Assembly (NCBI GenBank): GCA_905221615.1
Contig: CAJNDT010000491.1
Coordinates: 1,088,074-1,152,073 of the forward strand
Length of the DNA: 64,000 bases
Reading direction: 5' to 3'
Source of the DNA: Symbiodinium sp. CCMP2592
Lineage: Eukaryota; Sar; Dinophyceae; Suessiales; Symbiodiniaceae
Shown: in pieces, positions 21,200 to 30,110 of the stretch
Position numbering within the stretch: the first letter of the stretch is position 1
Layout of the letters: each line of letters starts with the position of its first letter
Translations under genes and position numbers: made by a program
Notes under the pieces: generated by a model
Databases searched by the model: none
What the model saw: only the letters and a program-made list of their open reading frames with translations
Told to the model about the DNA's origin: nothing

Positions 21200-22840
21200 A
21201 AAGAACGGCCAAACTTTGCATTTCTGGGATCAGAATGATCCGACTGGCGACCCGTGTCTCACCTGTAAGAATGTAATCTGTCCGTGCTTTCCAGCTCATT
21301 TTCCGTGTTCCGATGCTTCCCATTCCTGGCGATAGCCTACTGACTCATGAAGGCGGTGCCGTAGCAGAAACGCCGTACTATCTCCCGGCACTGTTCACAA
21401 GCTTATACCAGCGATTGCTTCCATCTGTGCGACCACAACCCTTCGTGCTGGCCTGAAGATTGCCGTGCAGCGAGCTCAGGTCAAGGACATTTGTCCTGAA
21501 ACATTCCTGCCTGGAGCCTGAGACGGCTGCCAAAAGCACCAGAGGCTCAGCTGCAGCCCATGAAACCTACCCGTGCAGTGGCAGTCCGATGCCAGGTCAA
21601 TGCCCTCGTGATGACGGTCACGGCTGCTGGAGGCCCGACTAGGCAGTCGGACGCAATGTCCCTTTTGCTCCCCGATATGGTGGTGACTGTCCCATGTTTT
21701 GGACAACCACCGGGTGACACGACAACGCTGACAGCGCTGACTCTGGGCCCCTGGGATCGGTCCCTTGTTCAGCTCTTGGAGGGCCGGCGTGGCCTGAGCG
21801 CGGCACGGGCGCTGCCAGGCCGCTCCCTGCGTGGCGAGTCGCGAAGGCGGTAGTGGAACAGTGGAGTCCCCAAGACGCCGTAAAGAAGTCTGCAGCCGTC
21901 CAGCGCCTTCTCTGTGATCCAGGTCGAGGCGTTGCATATGCAGCCAGTGTGCGGCCGTTGACTGCCTCGGCACGAAATCGAGTTTCGGCCATCTTCTATC
22001 AAGCAGCAGTGCAACTGCACAATTGCACATTGCCAACAGGCTGTACACTGTACAAGAACTGATCGGAACAGCCCGTCCCGCCTGGCAATCACGGTTCCCA
22101 CGTGGCTCACGCGCAGACAGAGGGCAAGCTCGGTGCTGTTGAAGCTCAAGGTCCATCTCCTTCAGGACACTTGGCAGGGCAGCAGATCAGCAGAGAGTCT
22201 TACACACTCTGCTTCTGCTGCGCTCCAGTGGCGCCTGGCGACGTCGCGCAGCAAACCGGAGACGACCACTGCGCTGGCGCTGCAGCTCTGCCTGAAACGA
22301 AAATAGGACAAGGACTGTTTCGCAGCATGCAGCTAGTTGCTCAACCTCTGGTCAAAGGTCACCAATCCAAAAACAAATACCAAAAAATCTGGAAAACAAA
22401 CTAAAACATGATAAACCAGCACTTTTGCAATAGAGCTACCGAAAAACCTAAGAGGGATGGAACAACAAAAAAAACATTAGGATCAAAAAAGTTGGACTGC
22501 TCGTAGTAGTCCCGTAGTACTAGCACTAGTAGCTGTAGTTGTCGTAGCAGTAGCAGTAGTAGCCGTCGTACCAGTAGTAGTCGTCACATTTTGCAAGGTC
22601 CTGAAATGCCCGAAGCTACTGGGTGATTATCATTACGAGCCTGTCTTGCGTCAGGCTATTGGGGAATTACAATTAGCGCCCCAGACGGGTGGCAATGTCT
22701 TTAATGTTATTTCGTTGGTCATCGGTGGTGATGGGGGATGGGTTCTCTGTATTTCGGTAAGAAAACCTCTAGTTTCGATGTGTTTTTGTATAGGAAGACT
22801 TGTATTTTCTTTGTATGTTTATAGCAAAAGCCTCTACTTC
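21200..22840. other. no clearly recognised gene
   Basis: Overlapping minus frames at 21476-22156 have coding-like patches (AETRFRAEAVNGRTLAAYAT; ASTWITEKALDGCRLL) but no family pattern. 22490-22590 is a degenerate GTA-rich tract. Sequence becomes AT-richer after 22.3 kb. Confidence 0.35.
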
Positions 22841-22844
22841 TCGG

Positions 22845-23315
22845 TGCCGGGGTCACGTAGCCACCAAAAACCGGTGTCACTTAGCCACTCCGAGTCCGCA
22901 CCGTTTCGGATCATTTAGCAACAAAATTTCGGGCTCACTTGGCCACCGGATTCAACTTTACGGTTCAAGTTTTCAGCTTCAAACCTCTGCGGATTCATCC
23001 TATACCGCGTATATCTTAAACACGTCCGCTTACATGGCGATTCCGGTTCATCATATATCTTCCTCATATGATTCTACAACATGCCCCTTCATCTGGCGAT
23101 TCCGGCTCCTCACTCAAACCTCCTCGGATTCATCTTATGTTTTACACACACGCCCTCATTTGGGGATTCCGGTTCCTCCTATATCTTAAGCACGCCCCCT
23201 CATTTGTCGATTCCGGTTCATCATATACCTTAAACTTAATCACGCCCCCTCATTTCGCGATTCGGATTCATTCTGTATCTCAAACACGCCCCCTCATTCC
23301 GGGCACCTGTGTTTG
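22845..23315. repeat. two degenerate tandem repeat blocks
   Basis: 22,845-22,950 repeats a TCAC-TTAGCCAC-like unit. 23,020-23,315 repeats a roughly 50-65-bp unit with the core CACGCCCCCTCATTTGGCGA and TTCCGGTTCATCATAT. At least five copies, each differing by substitutions and length. Confidence 0.7.
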
Positions 23316-23339
23316 CGAACGGCTGTGGGTGCGGATACG

Positions 23340-24350
23340 TGGAGAATGCCGAACTGCGCGCGAAAAGTCGAAAAGCCAGTTGCAAAAATATCCGCGAAAC
23401 CCGAAAAGTCGAAAAGTCGAAAAACCGAAAAGCCGCGAGAGGTCAAAAAGTACTTTTATAAGACATGTCGGGTATCCCAGAGCTGATTCTCAAGGGTAAA
23501 TACAGGGCATATCAGGAGTATCATGTATGGGGTTTTGTGAAAGACATTTTAGAAAGTATTCCACATGGTGTTCTATAAGGCACATATAGGGTATACAGGG
23601 GAAAGGCAAGGTATTCTATGATCATTCTAAAGGTATCCATAAGGTATCCCAAAAGGCATCGTATAAAAGGTATTCCATAGGTGTATATATAGGAAAGATT
23701 TCTATAAGGAATTTTATAGGCTAAAAGGTAGTCCAAAAGGTATATACAAGGTATATACTTTATCAACTCCAAATGGTATGACCTGGGGTATTTTCTTTGA
23801 AATTCTGGAAGGTAGAAAGAGGGGGTATTCTAAAATGCAGTTTCACGGATATTCTTTTACAAGTTTGCAAGCAGGTTCCTGATTTCCATCATAAAAACCC
23901 GTTATTCGATAAGCTACAGCTCAGCTGGACATTCGCAAATCTTCGGCTCCGACAGATGTTCCATATTTAAAATCCTATCTGTAGTGTACTCTATAGGTTT
24001 TCTTCTATAGGGGAGTCTGAAAAGTATCCTGTGAGATATTTCTATAAGGTGCATATTGACAGGCTGTATCATACATGGTGTGCTAGATGTTTAACAGGGA
24101 CGGGCATGCCGACATGATCACAAGGACACGACGGGAGTTGGGAGTACAGGATCATTTGCTTTTGATCAGCTGCAGCTTGGAGCATGAGATGCTTACTGTC
24201 ACGCGACCAAACCGTCAAGCACAGCAATCCGTTCACTAATCTTCACTGCAGCAGTGGCCATGTGACACAGAAAATGACAAACCGTTCGATGTCGACGGAT
24301 GATACTTGTAATAGTTATATGGTTTCCACCGGCCTGTCTGCATTAAAACC
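23340..24350. other. AT-rich region with short degenerate repeats
   Basis: 23,370-23,450 repeats GAAAAGTCGAAAA-type units; 23,500-23,830 repeats AAGGTATTCCATAAGG-type units. No gene seen. Confidence 0.6.
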
Positions 24351-24356
24351 AGCCTG

Positions 24357-24512
24357 AAAATTTAAAATTTAATGGAGCCCGGCCCGTGGAACCAAGAACC
24401 TACCTTGGATCTTGGTTCCACGGGCACCGGCCTGTCTGCATTAATTGGTTCCACGGGCCGGGCTGCATTAAACTTTAATTTTTTTATGCGGGTTTTAATG
24501 CAGCCGGGCCTC
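24357..24512. repeat. nested inverted repeats
   Basis: GCCCGGCCCGTGGAACCAAGA near 24,378-24,400 faces TCTTGGTTCCACGGGC near 24,408-24,423, and a second inverted copy, TTGGTTCCACGGGCCGGGC, follows near 24,445. TTTAATG/CATTAAA edges extend the arms. This could fold into alternative hairpins. Confidence 0.7.
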
Positions 24513-24561
24513 TAGTGTAGTCATGTTCGTATCCACTAATCTTCATATACACTTATAATCC

Positions 24562-24838
24562 ATGCTGCATGTGTGTGCGTGTGTGCGTGTCTGCGTGTGT
24601 GCGTGTGTGCGTGTGTGCGTGTGTGCGTGTGTGCGTGTGTGCGTGTGCGCGTGTGCGCGTGTGCGCGTGTGCGCGTGTGCGCGTGTGCGCGTGTGCGCGT
24701 GTGCGCGTGTGCGCGTGCGCGCGTGTGCACGTGTGCGTGTGTGCGCATGTGCATGTGCGCGTGCGTGCGTGTGCGTGTGCGCGTGCGCGCGTGTGCGCGT
24801 GTGCGCGTGTGCGTGTGCGCGTGCGCACGTGTGCGCGT
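24562..24838. repeat. GTGTGC/GTGCGC microsatellite
   Basis: About 270 bp of alternating GTGTGC and GTGCGC units. Ends directly before the left inverted repeat of the 24.84-27.74 kb block. All open frames over it are artefacts. Confidence 0.95.
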
Positions 24839-24844
24839 GGGTCA

Positions 24845-24878
24845 CTGAGGTACTCGATTTTGCTATGGGGCGTTATTA
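24845..24878 (+). repeat. left terminal inverted repeat
   Basis: 34 bp matching the reverse complement of 27703-27736 except for one base (GGGGCG versus GGGGCC). Confidence 0.8.
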
Positions 24879-25201
24879 GATATTAGAGGGACTTATAGAC
24901 AGTTAGAAGAACTTAACAGAAGTTAACTGAAGATAGTTTTTTGAGACTTATAAGCAGTTAGTAACTCCTAATAGCTGTTAACTTAAGTTCCCCTAAGTAC
25001 CCCTAAGTTCTGGTATGTTTTTTGGGTTTGTTTGAGTACAACATCTTGAAACTTCTTTTGTTGCTTGATCTTCTGTTTGTTACACTGCTGCTGCTGCTTT
25101 GCTTCAACTTCGAAGCGCCTCGCGACGCTACATTGGTTCATAGTTCTGCGGCAGCGTCTCTCGACGCTATTGGTTAGTGTATGTTTCGGTGCTTACCTTT
25201 T

Positions 25202-25896
25202 TCACCAGAGCGTGAGCAAGGAATTGTTGTGCGTCCGCCAGGCTTTGGGACGGTGCCAGCTTCTGTCCGTGAGCGACCACGTATGCACGGTGTTAGTGTT
25301 TGACCACTCCACGATTCCCACTGCAAGCTCTGCAGATTTCCGGAAGACCTGCACTTCGACTGCTGCACTTGCCTTTTCACTCACCATAGAAACGATGAGA
25401 CCTGCGCAGTCTGCACGAACGATCGGCTCGGCTATTCGCAAAGTTAGCCAGGCGCAGGTCAGGGTGGTCTGTGTCTTGTTCAAAGTGAACTCCCAATAAT
25501 CAGGGCGCAAGAGGTGTGCCTCATGTAGATGGAGTTGAGCAAGGCGAACGAGCACGAAAGTCTCAAAATCTTGCAAGCGCGAGGCGCTCATCTCAACGAT
25601 CTTCTTAATCGCCTTGTGCTTCGACTCGTTGCAAAGTGTGTCCAGCACATAGCCATCGCGGCGGTGCTGACCTGCAGGGCGAGATTTGGGGTTTATGGTT
25701 CAGGGTTTAGGATGGTTTAAGGCATGTTTCTCCACAAAGAATCTTCAACAAAACCATGGCCTGGCAAGTGGCTGCCATAGTGATGCTTGGGCTTGCATTT
25801 GTCAGCGGAGTAGCAAGCTAGGAACTGTCGATGGTGCTCTTCCTGCTTGCGAGTCAAGTCGTTCGCCCAGTCGTCGCTCCCACTGTACCGTAGCAT
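25202..25896 (-). CDS. probable transposase-related protein fragment
   Basis: Exon 25761-25896 (45 codons plus one base) encodes MLRYSGSDDWANDLTRKQEE and ends DKCKPKHHYGSHLP. Removing a GC-AG intron of 89 nt (25672-25760) joins it to GQHRRDGYVLDTLCNESKHK, AIKKIVEMSASRLQDFETF and on to about 25,202. The pattern Pro-Lys-His-His-Tyr...Leu-Pro...Glu-x-Lys-His-(R/K) resembles the C-terminal part of tnp2/CACTA-type transposon proteins; this is from memory and inferential. The last third (after about 25,330) reads less well. A Cys-pair N-terminus (LVLLPCSKCKQQLPENSLK) lies upstream at 25,917-26,025, but the gap of about 25 nt is too short for a normal intron. Confidence 0.5.
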
Positions 25897-26124
25897 CTGC
25901 AGGCAAAATAAGCGCTCACGCCGACTTGCGCTTCAGGGAGTTCTCGGGCAGCTGCTGCTTGCACTTGCTGCACGGCAGCAGGACCAGCGCAGGCCCCGCG
26001 GCCGGCGTTGCAGGCTCCGCCATGCTCACAGCAAGGCGAGAGAAAGCGACGAGGCTGCAAACTCTGAGCTGGAAGAAGCAGTGCAACAGAAGACATGCAA
26101 GGTATGCGAAACCAAAATCATTGT

Positions 26125-26275
26125 GGCGGCCAACGGGCGGCCACTTGGCGGCCACTATATGTTTGCTCTTAAGTCTGATCCGTACCTGACGGCAAATCAG
26201 CGACGGTTTTGGAGGCCACGTGGCGGCCACGTTTGGGGGCCCTTGGCGGCCAAATGGCGGCCAATGGCGGCCACT
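26125..26275. repeat. GGCGGCCA repeat
   Basis: At least eight copies of GGCGGCCA or close variants, some adjacent, within 150 bp. The palindromic GGCC cores make local folding likely. Confidence 0.8.
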
Positions 26276-26937
26276 CTTTTCGGTGACAACATAAGTTGTT
26301 GGAAACGATCCTGGTCCATGCGTGTTTAAGAGCTTGTTGTGGCTCCCGTCTGCGGCGACCTGCGTCGCCCCTGAGGCATGCGAAGAAAGCGCCGGTAGAC
26401 GCTACAGGGACAGACAGAGATGCAGGCATGGACTGTGCTCCCTGTCTCTTCGGTCTCTCTCAGTACATACACGCGGGAGGCAAATCCAAGGCCCTCACCC
26501 TATATAACTTACTGCATGCACATGACAGCTTCGCGCAACACCTCTTGTTTTGCGAGTGCCGTGCGGCTAGGCCACCCTTCATCCATGCAGTAGCCGCAGG
26601 TAGTCCCGCAGCAAAGCGACTTGCAGAAGTCTTGCCTGTACAACACTAAGTGTTTCCTCTTATAAGCACAAGAAAGCCACGTTGGACCCAGCAGCTGGGT
26701 ATTTTTAACTTGTATGCTAAAGCCCAGTAGGATTTGACTGAACATTCTACATAAAAAAATGTGTCTATAGAGTTTAGGGTTCACATACATGTGAATTCTA
26801 AACGAGTTAAAAGTAAACCCTATGGGGCCTCTCTCCCCAGGAGCCTTCCTGAGCTGCGTCGCTGCAAAACGGAAACGCAAATTCAATCACAATCGTGACA
26901 GAAGCAGCTTTCGCCGCTAGTTCCTGCAGACACTGCC

Positions 26938-27035
26938 GAGCGATTCGCACCGCTCTTGCCTACAACGTGTCCTTGTCGGCCGAAGCGATTCGCACCGCTC
27001 TTGCCTAAAACAAACTTCAAGCGATTTTTAGCGCT
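26938..27035. repeat. short direct repeats (GCGATTCGCACCGCTCTTGC)
   Basis: Two near-identical units at about 26,940 and 26,984 plus a diverged third at about 27,010 (GCGATTTTTAGCGCTCTTGC). No function recognised. Confidence 0.75.
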
Positions 27036-27702
27036 CTTGCATACATGGCGATTGGCTTTGATAACTTATTCCATGTTGATCAAAATTCTCGGTGGCTCTG
27101 CTTCTGCTAGCTTTGACTTCCTGCTGCTGAATGCTGTGTGCATGATAGACTTGAAAGAGGTAACTCATACTTACCACCCGTCCCGCCCCCACTCCCTCTC
27201 GAAAAAAATGAACAGTTAAATTCATGCCCGGCATGCCCTCCAAAAAAGCACATCTTCACTGAAGCAGGCCGCTGTGTAAATGCAGCGAAGCAACCTATAT
27301 GAATTGTCATTGTTTGTTTCGCACACAAAGCTCTTCCACTTGTCCCCCATTTCCGTGAGCCTCTGTGTGCGTCACAACTGCACCATTAGAAGACTTAGGA
27401 GCTCGCATGCGATGAAATTTGACTGAAACCGAGGAAACTGCACAGCCACTTGAACAAAAACTAACTTCCATTAACTCAAATTAGCTGAAAAGCCTAAGTG
27501 CTCTTAACTTCTGTTAACTCCTGTTGGAATTTGTCACATAAACGATTCCAAACCCTAGCAAAACTTATAAAACATGTTAGCTCATATCCCGAGATATATC
27601 TTAGCTAACTTGTTAAGAAACTTATACCTTCCACTAACTTCTAGTAGAAGTTGCTTTACTTCAAAATGAGTAGGCTAACTTCCTATAACTTCCTGTATCT
27701 TC

Positions 27703-27736
27703 TAATAAGGCCCCATAGCAAAATCGAGTACCTCAG
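27703..27736 (-). repeat. right terminal inverted repeat
   Basis: Partner of 24845-24878; directly followed by GCGGG and the second microsatellite. Confidence 0.8.
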
Positions 27737-27737
27737 C

Positions 27738-28190
27738 GGGTGTGTGTGCGTGCGCGTGCGGATGCGCGCGTGCGCGTGCGCGTGCGCGTGCGCGTGCGCG
27801 TGCGCGTGCGCGTGCGCGTGCGCGTGCGCGTGCGCGTGCGGGTGCGGGTGCGGGTGCGGGTGCGGGTGCGGGTGCGGGTGCGAGTGCGGGTGCGGGTGCG
27901 GGTGCGGGTGCGGGTGCGGGTGCGGGTGCGGGTGCGGGTGCGGGTGCGGGTGCGGGTGCGTGTGGGTGTGCGTGTGCGTGTGGGTGTGGGTGTGCGTGTG
28001 GGTGTGGGTGTGGGTGTGGGTGTGGGTGTGGGTGTGGGTGTGTCTGTGTCTGTGTCTGTGTCTGTGTCTGTGTCTGTGTCTGGGTCTGCGTCTGCGCCTG
28101 CGTCTGCGTCTGTGTCTGTGTCTCTGTCTGTGTCTGTGTCTGTGTCTGTGTCTGTGTCTCTGTGTGTGTGTGTATGTGTGCATGTGTGTC
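27738..28190. repeat. graded compound microsatellite
   Basis: The 6-bp unit changes stepwise along 450 bp: GTGCGC, then GTGCGG, then GTGTGG, then GTGTCT, ending in GT. Each zone is fairly pure, implying successive expansion of point variants of one unit. Confidence 0.95.
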
Positions 28191-28245
28191 TGAAGTGTGG
28201 TATCATATATGTAGACAGACAGGTTTGGAGGTAGGTCCTCGGGGG

Positions 28246-28252
28246 TACCATA

Positions 28253-28283
<31 letters not shown>

Positions 28284-28338
28284 TTATATATATTTATATT
28301 TATATATATTTATATATATACATATATATATACATACA

Positions 28339-28374
<36 letters not shown>

Positions 28375-28380
28375 TATGTG
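28246..28380. repeat. TA, TTTATA and TACA microsatellites
   Basis: Perfect TA run followed by TTTATA units and about nine TACA units. Confidence 0.95.
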
Positions 28381-28389
28381 CCCGATACC

Positions 28390-29045
28390 TTTAGGGTCTA
28401 TATAACCGCGGTTTGTTGTCTTCAGCACATAATGGAAAGCAAAATATAGGGTATAAGCACAGCCCACATTACAAAGCCACGACCTGAAAAGTTTCGGATC
28501 GACTAGGCTATATTTTTCTATCAAGTAATTATAGCAAATTATTCGCATTCAGGGAGACGAGTATTATATAAACAGAACATCGAGTGTTGATCCCAACACT
28601 GTCGATGAATAAACATTCGTTGTGATGACACATTTCTGTGTATAGAGTCCATACATCTTCCAGGAATGATGTATCGTCGTGGAGATATGCATAGCACTGT
28701 CAGCAGTATATCGGCAACACGGACAAATTGTCCTGTCCCAATATTTCACAATTCGACTTATTGTTGACTTGCCAGCGTTTGAGTAATTGCATACGACATA
28801 TCCACCCAAGAATCACGTAATAAGCATGCACGCTGTAATATGGCATAAATTTGTTTGTAATTTCCGCACAGGCCAGAATGCAAAACCTGACAGGTTCGGT
28901 ACTCATGAATCGGATGTGTTCATATGACAAATTATGGGAATACATACGGCATGACACATCCATATCACATGATGCTGTCGCAACACTTACTACAACTCGT
29001 TGCCTGTTATATTCTGTTGTTACATTTGCTACATATATCTACTGA
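28390..29045. other. AT-rich region, no gene seen
   Basis: Only short frames without family patterns on either strand. Confidence 0.5.
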
Positions 29046-29049
29046 GGCA

Positions 29050-29451
29050 AGCCAGGTCTGAACAAACTAGTTCCTTGTCAATAGGGTTTCAATATGAGGA
29101 GTGCATGTAATGTATTGGTTCGCCCTGTCCAGGAAGTGAAGAGAAACATTATAGCCCCTACAATGTGCCAGTTTCTTCTGTCCGTAAGAAGGGCTTTCCG
29201 ATGTATCAGCTTCATATCAAGAGGGCTTCAGTAGGATGAGTGGGCGTGACAGGTCAAAGGCTTGTAATGTGTTCGTTTGTTCTGTCTGGGGGCTTTCGAA
29301 TGTATAAGTTCCTCGCCAAAAGAGTTTCGATAGGCGGGAGTGGAGTGACACATGAGAGAATCTATATTGTGTCAGTTTGTTCTGCCCAGGGGCCTTCCAA
29401 TATACAGGGTCGCTTCAGCGTATAAGTTCCTTGTCAATAGGTTTCCATGGG
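29050..29451. repeat. ~117-bp minisatellite, left part
   Basis: Repeats of a unit with GTATAAGTTCCTTGTCAATA, GGTTTCAATAGG, GTGGAGTGACACATTAGAGG and CTGTAATGTGTCAGTTTGTT. Copies are spaced about 117 bp and diverged. The array is interrupted at 29,451 by the retrotransposon and resumes at 41,001. Confidence 0.85.
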
Positions 29452-29611
29452 GTTCTCAGTAAGAGTACTGTGAGTTTGCAGAGCGTAGCATGGCAAAGCG
29501 AGAACGCACTCTCTCTTTTTACACGCGGAGGATGCTTGAAGTCGATGCGAGGCAATGCGATGCCCGAAGTCAGGGAAAGCAGGGCAAAGCGTTGCCGAGC
29601 TTGTCTCCCCC
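29452..29611 (-). repeat. split direct repeat B2 (element 3' end)
   Basis: 160 bp, matching B1 at 29764-29923 base for base as far as read. An 18-bp CCGGGTTGGGTGGGTGGG spacer separates it from A2. Confidence 0.9.
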
Positions 29612-29629
29612 CCGGGTTGGGTGGGTGGG

Positions 29630-29764
29630 TGAAAAAAAGCTAGATGTACGGACGCGATCCGAGGTCGACAGCTTGAGCTAACAGTGCAGCGCGGAGCGAA
29701 GCAATGCAAGCTCAAGTACTTACAGAAAACACTGTCGACCAAAACAACAAACTCACGACATGCG
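29630..29764 (-). repeat. split direct repeat A2
   Basis: 135 bp, same as A1 at 40866-41000 without visible difference. Contains GAAAAAAAGCTAGATGTACG and ends CACGACATGCG. Confidence 0.92.
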
Positions 29765-29923
29765 TTCTCAGTAAGAGTACTGTGAGTTTGCAGAGCGTAG
29801 CATGGCAAAGCGAGAACGCACTCTCTCTTTTTACACGCGGAGGATGCTTGAAGTCGATGCGAGGCAATGCGATGCCCGAAGTCAGGGAAAGCAGGGCAAA
29901 GCGTTGCCGAGCTTGTCTCCCCC
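29764..29923 (-). repeat. split direct repeat B1
   Basis: Matches B2. It abuts A2 with one shared base, the junction expected for a circle-derived B1-A2 boundary. Confidence 0.9.
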
Positions 29924-30110
29924 ACTTTAGTTCGACTTCAGCATCCTCTGCCTTGCGGGCTCAGAAACCCCCCTCGCACGAGGATGGAGAAGGCGACCTG
30001 TCGTAACGGACAGAATTGAAAGCAGAAACGTGCTTTGTTGCAAGGCGTGCAGGAGCAAACGTCAGGAGCTGAGTTTCTCTCTTGTTTTTTTTATCGGCTG
30101 CGCGACAGAG

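Larger units (their letters stand above)
24845..27736. mobile_element. inverted-repeat-bounded block, candidate DNA transposon
   Basis: A 34-bp sequence at 24845-24878 (CTGAGGTACTCGATTTTGCT and on) recurs inverted at 27703-27736 with one mismatch. Inside both ends lie many GTTAACAGAAGTTA-like units in opposite orientation (24,900-24,990 and 27,450-27,690), like subterminal repeats. The block contains a probable transposase-related gene fragment at 25,202-25,896. A GT/GC-rich microsatellite lies just outside each end. A target duplication could not be identified because of the microsatellites. Confidence 0.5.

Noticed and set aside
21476-22156. 226-codon minus ORF
   Set aside because: Arg/His/Ser-rich with competing frames that look no worse; coding status not supportable.
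27651-28449. Open frames of 160-235 codons over the GTGCGC/GTGTGG microsatellite
   Set aside because: Produced by the 6-bp repeat, which lacks stops in several frames on both strands; no domain or unique sequence.
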